This document shows, piece by piece, positions 33,241 through 41,859 of a DNA stretch of 56,474 nucleotides (its first letter is position 1; each line of letters opens with the position of its first letter). Where the stretch lies: IMG/VR virus record IMGVR_UViG_3300038701_003045, positions 1 through 56,474 of that record; one strand, written 5' to 3'. Under the pieces are notes generated by a model. It made no database searches. It saw only the letters and a program-made list of their open reading frames with translations, and was not told the origin of the DNA. This DNA comes from a virus. The translations under genes were made by a program, and so were the position numbers.

Positions 33241-34581
33241 TTATTGTTCAAATAGGGCTTCAAAACGATTTTTAACAGTTTCAACATTAGTTTCTGCTGC
33301 TTCGGGTGTAACAGCTGATTGTTCATCACAATTGTATATTTTCATCTTCGATCTATCTACGCCTACAGTAAAGCTAGAATGATTATCCTTAGATGCATAT
33401 CTATTTTTCAATTGCTTAACTTTTAATAGATTAATACGTTCTAATTCTTCGGTTGATATCAATCCTAAGAAGAAATCCAATGTATGAACAAAACCCATAG
33501 ATTCAGCTGTTTCTGTGATATCAAAGTCATTAGATTTAAGGCCATCACGGTTAACCTGAGTAGCGGTCCACCCAATTACATCATTTTCTACACATAAACC
33601 ACGTACTTCTTCACCAATAGATTTGATATATTCATACATACCTTTATTAGTTTTATGTCTAAATGATGACATAATATTGATATAGTCAATAATTAATACA
33701 TCCGGTTTAAAGTTTTTCTTAAGTTTAAGCTCAGATAATAGGTGTCTAATATGACCAACATTTGCCATTGATGTTGGATATTCTTTAACAATCAATTTAC
33801 CTGTTATCTTATTACTAAGAACATTGACAATTCTATCAAAGTCTGACTTCTCCATATTCTCTACTTTAGCAATATCCAGATCAAACAGATTTGCATCAAT
33901 ACGCTTAGAGATTTGTTCTTCAGCCATCTCAAGAGTGATGTATAGAACATTATAACCCATTGCCATATAAGCCGCAGCTAAATGACACATAAACATTGTT
34001 TTACCTACAGCAGTACCAGCCAATAGAGCACTTAGTGTCTTTTTAGGCAAACCACCATTTGTAATAGTATTAAGTAAATCAATATCAAATGGTATCTTAT
34101 TCAGTTTTTGATTATAAAACTCAAATCGTTCTTCAGCATCAGCAAAATAATCATGGCCAATATGATTATCAAATGTGATACTTAAAGCTTTTTTTAAGAT
34201 TTCAGGAATTTCACCCTTGTCATCTGTTTCTGATTTTGCCACGGCTTCTATAAGAGCATTATCTAATCCGCGTTGTTTACAATATTCTTCAGTATTATTA
34301 ATAAGCCAATCATAGTCATATGATTCATTATCTTCAGTAATCTGATTAATGGTTGAAATAGCTTCCTGATATAATTTTTCAGGAAGCTTTTTAGTTTCAA
34401 TTTCAGATAATAATGTAGATTTACCAGGCAATGAATTGTATTTTTTAATGTGATCATTTATTAAATGATGAACAACCTGGTGCCTATCTTCTTCGAAATA
34501 TTCTGTCTCTACGTGGGCAATAGCAACTTTTGAAAACTCTTCGTTTTTGATAAGTTGAGATAGAATTATTTCTGGTGTCAT
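33241..34581 (-). CDS. 41: replicative DNA helicase gp41
   Basis: 446 residues of a DnaB-type hexameric helicase. Walker A is AGTAVGKT at 188-195 and Walker B DVLIIDYINIM. The N-terminal ~150 residues are helical. The loop and arginine-finger region (IGWTATQVNRDGLKSNDFDI) follows. gp41 unwinds at the fork and activates the gp61 primase, which is not in this window. Clustered with uvsX and gp43. Confidence 0.93.
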   Translation of the reverse strand: MTPEIILSQLIKNEEFSKVAIAHVETEYFEEDRHQVVHHLINDHIKKYNSLPGKSTLLSEIETKKLPEKLYQEAISTINQITEDNESYDYDWLINNTEEYCKQRGLDNALIEAVAKSETDDKGEIPEILKKALSITFDNHIGHDYFADAEERFEFYNQKLNKIPFDIDLLNTITNGGLPKKTLSALLAGTAVGKTMFMCHLAAAYMAMGYNVLYITLEMAEEQISKRIDANLFDLDIAKVENMEKSDFDRIVNVLSNKITGKLIVKEYPTSMANVGHIRHLLSELKLKKNFKPDVLIIDYINIMSSFRHKTNKGMYEYIKSIGEEVRGLCVENDVIGWTATQVNRDGLKSNDFDITETAESMGFVHTLDFFLGLISTEELERINLLKVKQLKNRYASKDNHSSFTVGVDRSKMKIYNCDEQSAVTPEAAETNVETVKNRFEALFEQ

Positions 34582-34584
34582 ATA

Positions 34585-35676
34585 TTAACCTTCGTCTTCT
34601 GTGTCGCCTACATAATCTTCAAACTCATCAACTTCTTCTTGAATAAGCTTACCATGAGCAACTGCGTATTTATTTTCTACGTACTTCTTAAATGCTTCTT
34701 TACCAATTAAAGCAGTCCATAGTTTAGAATCATATTCAATTTCTTTTCTTTTGTATTTTACGTCTTCATTAATTTCACCTGTTTCTTGATCAATTAAACA
34801 ATATGATTGTGTAGTTGCTTTAATGATAAAATTACCTTCAACAGCCAGATCAAGCAATCCAGACCATTTAATAATACCACCAGAGAATGATACTGTAATC
34901 GGAATTTTACTTTTCTCTTTAGTATAACGCGATTTTTCAACATTAATGATGAAGTTATACCCTTTAAGATCTGTACCATCTTTGTCTTGTTGACGACCTA
35001 GAATGAATACATTATCAGCTGCAAGAAGTGTACCTTGTCCACCAGCAACAACTTTCTTACTATACATTTCCATTGTATCATAAGTATGCTGAACTACGTG
35101 CATAGAAATATTTTTAATTCTCAGATGAGGTGTAACAATTCTAAATAGAGATTTATTCTCTTTAGCTCTTGTCATATCAGCTGCAGAATTTTCTTTCAAC
35201 GCATCGGCAGCTTCTTTCTTAGAAGCCAGATTACCCAATGAATCAATACCGATAAATACATTATCTTTTTCATCAATAAGTTCTAATTTCTTAGCAATAT
35301 CGAATTTAAGATCTTCGTATGTAGTAATAGGTACGTGAATTACCTTTGCGGGATCAATCCCAACAGCCTCAAAGTATGATGGCGGAGTACCAAATTCTGA
35401 ATCATAGAAAAGAATACTAGCCTCAGGATCATCAGCGTGAGCATCAAGAAATGCTTTAGCACAAAGTAGTAAGAATAGTGATTTAAAGTGTCTTGAAGGA
35501 CCACACCATGCTGTTAATCCAGAGCTTATTCCACCATCAAGTCTAGCTGATAATGCAATATTCAGCATTGGAACTTGAGTAGGATAGAATTCTCTTTTAT
35601 TGTATGTTTCGGACTCAGACAAAAGTCCTGTATATTTTAGTGATGTTGCTTTAGCTAAATTTGCTCTTAGACCCAT
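34585..35676 (-). CDS. uvsX: UvsX RecA-like recombinase
   Basis: 363 residues. Walker A-like GPSRHFKS at 59-66, where T4 UvsX has a similar atypical P-loop, and the Walker B region NVFIGIDSLGNLASKKEAAD. KYTGLLSESETYNKREFYPT is the usual N-terminus. It drives strand exchange for recombination-dependent replication. It starts after TAGGAG, 8 nt after the 67-aa gene. Confidence 0.93.
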   Translation of the reverse strand: MGLRANLAKATSLKYTGLLSESETYNKREFYPTQVPMLNIALSARLDGGISSGLTAWCGPSRHFKSLFLLLCAKAFLDAHADDPEASILFYDSEFGTPPSYFEAVGIDPAKVIHVPITTYEDLKFDIAKKLELIDEKDNVFIGIDSLGNLASKKEAADALKENSAADMTRAKENKSLFRIVTPHLRIKNISMHVVQHTYDTMEMYSKKVVAGGQGTLLAADNVFILGRQQDKDGTDLKGYNFIINVEKSRYTKEKSKIPITVSFSGGIIKWSGLLDLAVEGNFIIKATTQSYCLIDQETGEINEDVKYKRKEIEYDSKLWTALIGKEAFKKYVENKYAVAHGKLIQEEVDEFEDYVGDTEDEG

Positions 35677-35684
35677 TAATTCTC

Positions 35685-35888
35685 CTATAGTAGTTTTTCG
35701 ATATCTTTGATAAAATTATCAATTTGTTTGTGTCGTGTTTCATGTGGCCAATTAATGATATCACTATCATCGCCTCTTAATTTCTGCAAAAATGGCAACA
35801 CTTTTTCATAGATAGCATTCTTGCTATCAGTTTCTTCTTTTTTTACATCTTCTTCTGAAGTAAATGTAAAGCCGAAATCTTCACTCAT
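35685..35888 (-). CDS. small conserved T4-like protein, 67 aa
   Basis: 67 residues: an acidic N-terminus (MSEDFGFTFTSEEDVKKEET) and a helical C-terminal half (LPFLQKLRGDDSDIINWPHE). Small proteins with the INWPHxxR block sit between gp43 and uvsX in many T4-like marine phages; I know of no assigned function. Partnership with the replication genes is suggested only by position. Confidence 0.7.
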   Translation of the reverse strand: MSEDFGFTFTSEEDVKKEETDSKNAIYEKVLPFLQKLRGDDSDIINWPHETRHKQIDNFIKDIEKLL

Positions 35889-35900
35889 TAATTCCCTTTC

Positions 35901-36995
35901 TTAATAAAATTGTGATAAATCTGATTTGTCTTCTAGAGAGATACCAGCTGGAATTGATAGAGAAGACACAGGCTTTAAAACAGTTCTTTCAAATTGTAGA
36001 TCGTAATCTATGTATTCATCTAAACCAAACTCTTCGGGCATTTCATCTGGAGCAGCCACAACATTTTCTTTAATAGGATTAGGTAGCTTTAGATATAAAA
36101 ATCTTATTTTATCTCCATCTTGAATAAGTGGTAACTCATTTTCTAGTTTATAGTCAGCAACTAATTTGTTATAAAGAAGAGATCCTCTAACTCTAAATGG
36201 AGTACCTTTGGTGTATAGGTTTTTTGGACATCCGTATTTAAGAAGACCATTCACTCCGCCAGGATTTGCTACACGATCAAATGGTAGCTGATCAAATTCT
36301 TCTCTACATTTATCGATATGAGTTCTTAGTGCAGGAGCATCGCCTTTTAGAATTAAAGGAATACTGTCTTTAATGTAATTTCTACAAACTTCAGGAGTTG
36401 ATGACTTTACAGCTTCAATACCCTTCATTTTAATTTTCATTTCATTATAGAAGGTGCCTTCTTCATACATAATACCCATTACGTAGTTTTTAGCTTTTCG
36501 CCAAATAGCCTGTCCAATAATTTCCAGCTTCATATGGAATTTCTTTTGATAAGCATTTGTACACTTATACAAATCTTCCATAGCAGCGGTAATAATCTTC
36601 TCTTCAATATGTTCTGAAAATTTAACCAAAAATTCAGCTGCTTCCTTGTCAGAAGCTCCATTTGGAAATGCTTTTTGAATTACTTTTTCCATATCGAAAT
36701 AAGCCGAATCAGTATCAACCGCAATAACATAATCATGCCCAGCTGTTCCCATTAGTTTATTTAGATATTCGTTGGCATATTTTTCTACATATTTTGAAGC
36801 TAATTGACCTGTAAGGGTAATAGACTCAGCAATGTCGTAGCTAAACCATCTTGAATAAGAGTTGGCAAGCCCACCATAAAAAGCATTCGCAAAAATTTTA
36901 GTTGCTAATTGTTTTCCGTTATATTCTACTTTTTTACTTTTAGTGGTTTCATATAATTGTAATAATTCTGCATCTGATAATTCTTCTAAATTCAT
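35901..36995 (-). CDS. 43B: DNA polymerase gp43, C-terminal fragment (43B)
   Basis: 364 residues starting MNLEELSDAELLQLYETTKS. It contains polymerase motif B (KIFANAFYGGLAN, 33-45), motif C (VDTDSAYF, 93-100), the KxKR-like KAKNYVMGIMYEE and thumb. The last residues DKSDLSQFY resemble a clamp-binding tail. It lacks exonuclease and motif A, which are in the adjoining ORF. The ATG overlaps the upstream stop (TAATG), so the two halves are probably made together and assemble. Confidence 0.9.
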   Translation of the reverse strand: MNLEELSDAELLQLYETTKSKKVEYNGKQLATKIFANAFYGGLANSYSRWFSYDIAESITLTGQLASKYVEKYANEYLNKLMGTAGHDYVIAVDTDSAYFDMEKVIQKAFPNGASDKEAAEFLVKFSEHIEEKIITAAMEDLYKCTNAYQKKFHMKLEIIGQAIWRKAKNYVMGIMYEEGTFYNEMKIKMKGIEAVKSSTPEVCRNYIKDSIPLILKGDAPALRTHIDKCREEFDQLPFDRVANPGGVNGLLKYGCPKNLYTKGTPFRVRGSLLYNKLVADYKLENELPLIQDGDKIRFLYLKLPNPIKENVVAAPDEMPEEFGLDEYIDYDLQFERTVLKPVSSLSIPAGISLEDKSDLSQFY

Positions 36996-38527
36996 TAAGC
37001 CCCTGGAACTTTTAATTTTCTTCTTAGAATTTCGCCTTTGATTTTCTCTAAAGTGTTTTCTTCTTCAAGCATAACATCTTTATATTCTTTACGTCTATCA
37101 AAAACTTCTTCCATAATTTGAGCGAAATATGATTTATGTGCTCTTGAGAAAATAGTTCCCTTGGCAGTAATACATAAATCATTTGTAACTAACTTTTCCT
37201 GAAGCTCATCATATAATCGTTCATTAATGATTCTATCGGGATTATCGACTCTATCATATTTATCGATCTTCCCTACATATGCATCAGGAGAAATGTTATA
37301 TGCCATTATAATATGTGGGTACAGAGATGTAAAATCAAAAGACATAATATATGGATATAATCCTGGTTTTACTTCTTTTACATAACCACCAGCAATAACA
37401 CGTTCTATTTCATTTGTTTCTTTTTTCTTATGATGAATTACTGTATTGGTTTCCATCATCTTATTATGAATAACAACATCACATGGTTTCACAGTAGCGA
37501 AAGCATCTTGTAAATTTGTTCGTGTAAAGTGAGATAGTGAGAAAATAAGATCAATAAATTTCAACTCATTCTCTAATTCTGAAACACGTACAACGTCAAT
37601 AATGTTGTATGTATAATATAGAGCTGGATTTTCTTTATATAATCTTGCTAGTGTTTTATATTTTGAATAGTCTAGTTTCTTTTTCTTCAAAACTAAGTGA
37701 GAGATATAATCAAGTTTATAGCTTTCAACGTTTTTAAATGAAAACTTCTTGTAGCAATCCATATAATCAAGAGTAGGAATACCGACAATATCATAATGTG
37801 TTTGCTCTTTACCGAACATCATGAATTTATGTTCTTCAATCATATTATATGGTGATAAACATTTTGCATAATCATCACCAAATAATCTATTAAGTCTACG
37901 GATCATATAAACATGGTCATAACCGTTAATGTTCCAACCAGTGATAACATCGAAGGCCAGTCTTTGCCACGTTTCTACAAATTTTAATAGAAGGTCTCTT
38001 TCATCTCTACATAGAATATAAATAACATTCTTTTTAACGCCCTCTTCATCAAGAATTTCTTGAATAGGAAGAACGTCTTTTAAGCCGAAACAATATATTT
38101 CATTATCAGAAATAGCTTCAATCGTAACAGAATTGATTTCTTTATCAGCTGTTTCAATATTAGCATATCCACCTTCAGAATCAGTCTCAATATCGTAATT
38201 ACCCTTTCTAACAAGAGAATTATCCGAGACTAAATCTTTATAATTGTCATATATCCAAACATAGTCAAAATATGTAGAGCCATACAAATCAAAGTTTGAA
38301 ATTTGTTCATGCTCTCTAATAAATTGACGTGCTTCCCAAGCGCTCTCAAAATCAATTCGATTAACGTATTGACCATCCATATTTTTGTATTTTGTTTTTT
38401 CGGTGGACCGTGTAAACATATACGGTTTGATTTTGATTTCTTGATCGAACTTAATGCCATCCTGGTAACCAGATAATAACATTTTGGATTTATACATTTT
38501 AAAAAATGTGTAAAATTTATTTTTCAT
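36995..38527 (-). CDS. 43A: DNA polymerase gp43, N-terminal fragment (43A)
   Basis: 510 residues: N-terminal domain, 3'-5' exonuclease (Exo I YDIETDS with D112/E114; Exo II DVITGWNINGYD; Exo III YTYNIIDV), and polymerase motif A (SFDFTSLYPHI, D398). It ends in the fingers region with EILRRKLKVPGA then a stop. Motif B and C follow in a separate, overlapping ORF. Split gp43 is known in some Aeromonas T4-like phages, where a homing gene lies between the parts; here nothing lies between. Confidence 0.92.
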   Translation of the reverse strand: MKNKFYTFFKMYKSKMLLSGYQDGIKFDQEIKIKPYMFTRSTEKTKYKNMDGQYVNRIDFESAWEARQFIREHEQISNFDLYGSTYFDYVWIYDNYKDLVSDNSLVRKGNYDIETDSEGGYANIETADKEINSVTIEAISDNEIYCFGLKDVLPIQEILDEEGVKKNVIYILCRDERDLLLKFVETWQRLAFDVITGWNINGYDHVYMIRRLNRLFGDDYAKCLSPYNMIEEHKFMMFGKEQTHYDIVGIPTLDYMDCYKKFSFKNVESYKLDYISHLVLKKKKLDYSKYKTLARLYKENPALYYTYNIIDVVRVSELENELKFIDLIFSLSHFTRTNLQDAFATVKPCDVVIHNKMMETNTVIHHKKKETNEIERVIAGGYVKEVKPGLYPYIMSFDFTSLYPHIIMAYNISPDAYVGKIDKYDRVDNPDRIINERLYDELQEKLVTNDLCITAKGTIFSRAHKSYFAQIMEEVFDRRKEYKDVMLEEENTLEKIKGEILRRKLKVPGA

Positions 38528-38766
38528 TATTCTCCGTGAGTTTCACAAGGTATTATTTTACTATTTTTATCTAATTTAACTGAAAGTTGTCTTGGTAAAG
38601 ATATATATGATACACCATCAATGCATCTTATTTTAGGCTCATAGGCCCATTCTACTTTTTTAGTTTTATTTTCAGTTTTATTTTCATTAAATGTTTCAAC
38701 AAGGAAAACAGCGAAAATTAAAAGAAAAAAAGATATTATAAATACTAAACCATTATCGATTTTCAT
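38527..38766 (-). CDS. single-pass membrane protein, 79 aa
   Basis: N-terminal membrane helix (LVFIISFFLLIFAVFLVETF, 7-27), then a charged linker and a ~40-residue C-terminal part with two Cys (PKIRCIDGVSYISLPRQLSV, IIPCETHGE). Probably a membrane-anchored periplasmic domain. It ends on the start of gp43A and has a late promoter 22-29 nt upstream. Function unknown. Confidence 0.6.
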   Translation of the reverse strand: MKIDNGLVFIISFFLLIFAVFLVETFNENKTENKTKKVEWAYEPKIRCIDGVSYISLPRQLSVKLDKNSKIIPCETHGE

Positions 38767-39374
38767 TATAATGTCCTCATTTTAACATATTTATAAAGGC
38801 TTACAAGATCATTAATTTCAAAAGGTTTGAAATTATGTCTTTTAGCCATTTCTCCAGGAATAGTGATACACATATAAGCATCTAAATAAATCGATTTAGG
38901 CACATCTTCTGTGATACTTTTCAGAATAAAATCAATTTTTTGCTTGATTTTTTCTTTATTCATGGAATTAATATTCCATTTTCTATTCCATGAACTATTA
39001 TATCCATTAATAGATTTCTTTTCGCCTTTAACAAAAATTCTATCAGAACCAACAAACGAATATCCTTCGTTTTCAGATGCAAAATCAGATACAATTTCTT
39101 GCTTTAATTCAATTGCATTTTCATTTGTGACTCCTGTATATAATACTTTAGAAGACCATCCTTCATATTTAGTATTAATTAGAGCCATCATAAATCCAGA
39201 TTTTAAAGCTCTTGCGTCTTTATCATCCATCATTTGCTGATATGCGTATTTAGCTCTCGAATATTGCTTCGCCAAACTAGCACTGGACGCGCTAATATCT
39301 GTGTTAAAAATCCCAACATAAAAAAGATTATGTTGGGGATTTGTGTATAAAACGATGTCTTGTAATTTTTTCAT
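38766..39374 (-). CDS. hypothetical protein, 202 aa
   Basis: 202 residues: KLQDIVLYTNPQHNLFYVGI, AKQYSRAKYAYQQMMDDKDA, VLYTGVTNENAIELKQEIVS and a helical C-terminus. The phrases LFYVGIFN and LYTGVTNENA are faintly reminiscent of GIY-YIG folds but key residues are missing. A 13-bp hairpin lies within codons ~11-22. The early promoter upstream predicts a start at the ATG. Confidence 0.6.
   Translation of the reverse strand: MKKLQDIVLYTNPQHNLFYVGIFNTDISASSASLAKQYSRAKYAYQQMMDDKDARALKSGFMMALINTKYEGWSSKVLYTGVTNENAIELKQEIVSDFASENEGYSFVGSDRIFVKGEKKSINGYNSSWNRKWNINSMNKEKIKQKIDFILKSITEDVPKSIYLDAYMCITIPGEMAKRHNFKPFEINDLVSLYKYVKMRTL
38788..38795 (-). promoter_or_regulatory. T4-type late promoter (minus strand)
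   Basis: TATAAATA reading leftward inside the end of the 202-aa gene, 21 nt before the 79-aa membrane protein; GAGGA ribosome site between. Confidence 0.6.
39308..39342 (-). other. strong hairpin inside the 202-aa gene near its start
   Basis: AAATCCCCAACATA pairs with TATGTTGGGATTT (13 bp with one bulged base) across a short T-rich loop, about 30-65 nt after the start codon of the gene read leftward. The T-run lies in the loop, not after the stem, so it is not a normal terminator. Confidence 0.5.
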
Positions 39375-39380
39375 ATTGTA

Positions 39381-39409
39381 ATATTAATACATTTTTATGT
39401 GAAAGTACA
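39381..39409 (-). promoter_or_regulatory. early promoter
   Basis: Minus strand TGTACT (39409-39404), 17-nt spacer, TAATAT (39386-39381); the ATG of the 202-aa gene starts 7 nt after the -10. Confidence 0.5.
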
Positions 39410-39901
39410 TAGTTTTTTTATTTCATATGTTTGAATTCCGGCTTCGTCGAACATTTCCTTAGAGGTTTCGAAAGACTTTCTCCATTTTTCTGAGTCTACA
39501 TCAGGATTGACCATGAACCATACTTCCTTAATACCAGCTTGAATCATAGTTTTGCTACAATCACTGCATGGAGGTAATCCGTATATAAACACAATACTGT
39601 CATTGATAGATACGCCATTTTTAGCAGCATTGAGAATCACATTTAATTCAGCATGAATAACTAATTTATATTTGGTTTCTCTATCGAGCAATCTTTCGTC
39701 ATCTGAGATGCCAGCCGGAAAGCCATTATATCCTGTTGATAAAATTCTTTTATCTAAAGAAACACAAATAGCTCCAATTTTGGTTCTATCCTTAGACCAG
39801 CTAGAAATGAGCTTCGCCTGCTCCATGAAACGATGAGCCCATTTTCTACCTATTAAAGATGAATCAATAGTTACGTCATTCTTGGGTGTATAACTTGTCA
39901 T
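39395..39901 (-). CDS. cd: dCMP deaminase
   Basis: 168 residues from ATG 39901, inside the end of gene 42; a longer frame would read out of gene 42. The zinc-dependent cytidine deaminase motifs are HAELNVI and GLPPCSDCSKTMIQAG. It converts dCMP to dUMP, feeding ThyX (also in this window) for dTMP, and competes with gp42 for dCMP. Overlap with gene 42 implies balanced expression. Confidence 0.92.
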   Translation of the reverse strand: MTSYTPKNDVTIDSSLIGRKWAHRFMEQAKLISSWSKDRTKIGAICVSLDKRILSTGYNGFPAGISDDERLLDRETKYKLVIHAELNVILNAAKNGVSINDSIVFIYGLPPCSDCSKTMIQAGIKEVWFMVNPDVDSEKWRKSFETSKEMFDEAGIQTYEIKKLCTFT

Positions 39902-40595
39902 AATCAAACTTCTTAATAGTAGTATCGCCAGTTTCAATAAAATGATGTAAAAGATAGAAATCTTTTTCATACATATGAAGCGATGATACTTGCCAATTAA
40001 TGTCTCCAACTTCTACTTCAAGTTGCTCTGCCATTAATTCCAATACATATTTTTGCCAATATCTATCATTACGATAACCAGCCCAAATATCATTACTTCT
40101 CATTTGTACCGTAGCATGAATTTTACCATCTCTAATTACATAGTTTACAGCATTTGTACAAATAAAGTCACTCATACCATTTCTTTTATACTCTTCCCAA
40201 ATAGAAGGTCTTGTATAAACCATTGTAGCACGTCTTGAATCTGGATTTGTTTCCAATTCATAGACAGCTTCAGCATACTGTGAAAAATATAATGGTGAGA
40301 AAATCAAATGACCGTAATTGGAATTAATATTTCCATGATCATCTGCTGCGTATTTCCATGCTTTTGGAGCAGGTCTATCATCATAAATGTCGTTAATATT
40401 GGTAGATAGTGAATTATACCAAGCGATTTCAGTTTCGGCATAGTTTTTATTTAAAGTTCCGAAGATACATTCTTCATCAGCTTTAAATGATTCTCCAACA
40501 AGTTCAATAGTTTTTGAACCTGTTTTATCCATTACAAACTCTTTTCTCTGATATTTAGATGCAAATGCTATTCTAATATCTTTTACGTCTTTCAT
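39876..40595 (-). CDS. 42: dCMP hydroxymethylase gp42
   Basis: 239 residues closely matching T4 gp42 rather than thymidylate synthase: FVMDKTGSKTIELVGESFKA, INSNYGHLIFSPLYFSQYAE, ELETNPDSRRATMVYTRPS, DFICTNAVNYVIRD (nucleophile C146), QMRSNDIWAGYRNDRYWQKY with the Asp typical of the hydroxymethylase, and SSLHMYEKDFYL. It makes hydroxymethyl-dCMP, so this phage probably replaces or modifies its DNA cytosine. Coupled by TAATG to the HNH gene upstream. Confidence 0.9.
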   Translation of the reverse strand: MKDVKDIRIAFASKYQRKEFVMDKTGSKTIELVGESFKADEECIFGTLNKNYAETEIAWYNSLSTNINDIYDDRPAPKAWKYAADDHGNINSNYGHLIFSPLYFSQYAEAVYELETNPDSRRATMVYTRPSIWEEYKRNGMSDFICTNAVNYVIRDGKIHATVQMRSNDIWAGYRNDRYWQKYVLELMAEQLEVEVGDINWQVSSLHMYEKDFYLLHHFIETGDTTIKKFDYDKLYTQE

Positions 40596-41257
40596 TATTT
40601 ATTTTCCTTACAGTTTTTATTATGATATCTTGTCCATGCACTTATTCCAACTATTTTTTTACAGTATGGACATTCTTTTCTTTTTTGGGGTCCTTTATTT
40701 TTATCTTTCATGGCATTTGAAATAGCACTTACATGTTTGGGATCCAATTTTCTCCCTGTAAGTTTTTCTTTAATGGCAATAATAGATTCTTCTTTTAAAG
40801 GATTATTTTTATGTCTTTCTATAGCAGATTTAGACATTAATAATTTAGTTTCGGCTGTATTTTTTCTTCCTATTTTCTTTTTAATAAGTTTTTCTCTTAT
40901 TTCTTTGTTGCTCCACATTTTTTTATTTAATATAGACTGGTTTTTGCTCCATTCTTTTTTAATATTTTCATATAATTTTGAATTTAAATTACAATCTTTA
41001 TATCGTTTTCTCATAAACCAAAATGCTTTACACATTTTTTGTTTATTTTCTCCGATATACATTTTAGTTAAAAGCAAATGACATATAAAATGCTCTCTGG
41101 GAGTTAAAAGAACTAAATTATTTTTTGAATTATCTTTACTTATGCAATAGGGTATTATATGATGACTTTCGTAGTAAATATTACCTTTTTTTCTTTCTTG
41201 CTTTTTTGCATAATATATTATTTTATAATACCAATTTGCATATTTATTTTCTATCAT
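40595..41257 (-). CDS. free-standing HNH homing endonuclease
   Basis: 220 residues. The N-terminal HNH domain is YYESHHIIPYCISKDNSKNN then LVLLTPREHFICHLLLTKMY. NUMOD3-like repeats follow (TAETKLLMSKSAIERHKN, TGRKLDPKHVSAISNAMKD), with a C-terminal zinc finger CPYCKK...HNKNC. Such genes nick conserved phage genes and spread by homing; gene 42 directly downstream or a site nearby is a likely target. Its ribosome site is buried in a hairpin with an internal late promoter. Confidence 0.88.
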   Translation of the reverse strand: MIENKYANWYYKIIYYAKKQERKKGNIYYESHHIIPYCISKDNSKNNLVLLTPREHFICHLLLTKMYIGENKQKMCKAFWFMRKRYKDCNLNSKLYENIKKEWSKNQSILNKKMWSNKEIREKLIKKKIGRKNTAETKLLMSKSAIERHKNNPLKEESIIAIKEKLTGRKLDPKHVSAISNAMKDKNKGPQKRKECPYCKKIVGISAWTRYHNKNCKENK

Positions 41258-41260
41258 TAC

Positions 41261-41296
41261 ACCCCTCTTTATATTTATTTATAGCAAAAGAGGGGT
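41261..41296 (-). promoter_or_regulatory. RBS-sequestering hairpin with embedded late promoter (HNH gene)
   Basis: Minus strand ACCCCTCTTT pairs perfectly with AAAGAGGGGT (10 bp); the 3' arm contains the GAGGGG ribosome site 4 nt before the ATG. TATAAATA (41283-41276) lies in the loop. A transcript from upstream forms the hairpin; a late transcript begins at or past the loop and lacks the 5' arm. Confidence 0.85.
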
Positions 41297-41303
41297 AATT
41301 GAT

Positions 41304-41672
41304 TTAAGTTCTAAATTTTAATGGTATATGATTTACTGGGGTATCTGGTGTTATTTCCTTATTAAAAATATCTTTATTTGGGTCTTGCCCATCAATTTCT
41401 CCTCTCATATAAGCAGCAGCAAATGACATATAATTAATACCGTCTTTTAATGAATCTTCAATAGATTCAAACTTAGGATCTTGTTGTGCTTCTGTTAGGG
41501 AAATAATTCTTAGATATTTAGCATGAATAATATCCATTATACTATCTAAGCCTCTAGGGTAATACATTGCTTGCTTTACCCTAGAGTTTGGATTTTGGTA
41601 ATCTCTACCTTTGCTTACTTGAAGATTAATACACTCTTCAAGAACGCGTACAGATTCATTCTTTTCTTCCAT
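41304..41672 (-). CDS. nucleotide-modification-associated domain 1 (DUF1599) protein
   Basis: 122 residues of helices: VLEECINLQVSKGRDYQNPN, YPRGLDSIMDIIHAKYLRII and EDSLKDGINYMSFAAAYMRG. This is the pattern I associate with the DUF1599 / Nmad1 family, tied to phage modified-nucleotide pathways. It lies just upstream of the HNH and gene 42, which supports a link to hydroxymethylcytosine metabolism. Reaction not established. Confidence 0.75.
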   Translation of the reverse strand: MEEKNESVRVLEECINLQVSKGRDYQNPNSRVKQAMYYPRGLDSIMDIIHAKYLRIISLTEAQQDPKFESIEDSLKDGINYMSFAAAYMRGEIDGQDPNKDIFNKEITPDTPVNHIPLKFRT

Positions 41673-41680
41673 ATTGTTCC

Positions 41681-41821
41681 TTATACTTTTGTTTTAGCAA
41701 CGGCTCTAATATCAGAACGTGTAATGCCGATATCGCTTAATTCGCGATCTGACAAACTTGAAAGTTCTTTAATAGTACGACGTACTTGTCGTTGCTCGTT
41801 AAAAAATGCAAAAAAATTCAT
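41681..41821 (-). CDS. DUF1127 (YjiS-like) small protein, 46 aa
   Basis: MNFFAFFNEQRQVRRTIKEL followed by SSLSDRELSDIGITRSDIRA matches the DUF1127 core (RxxxELxxLsdreLxDIGixRsdI). These small Arg-rich proteins abound in alphaproteobacteria, where some bind RNA and influence metabolism. A strong AAGGAG lies 10 nt before the ATG. It may have been captured from the host to alter host regulation. Role in the phage is inference. Confidence 0.85.
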   Translation of the reverse strand: MNFFAFFNEQRQVRRTIKELSSLSDRELSDIGITRSDIRAVAKTKV

Positions 41822-41859
41822 TATTCTTCTCCTTAATAATAATATGATTAAGACGGTCA

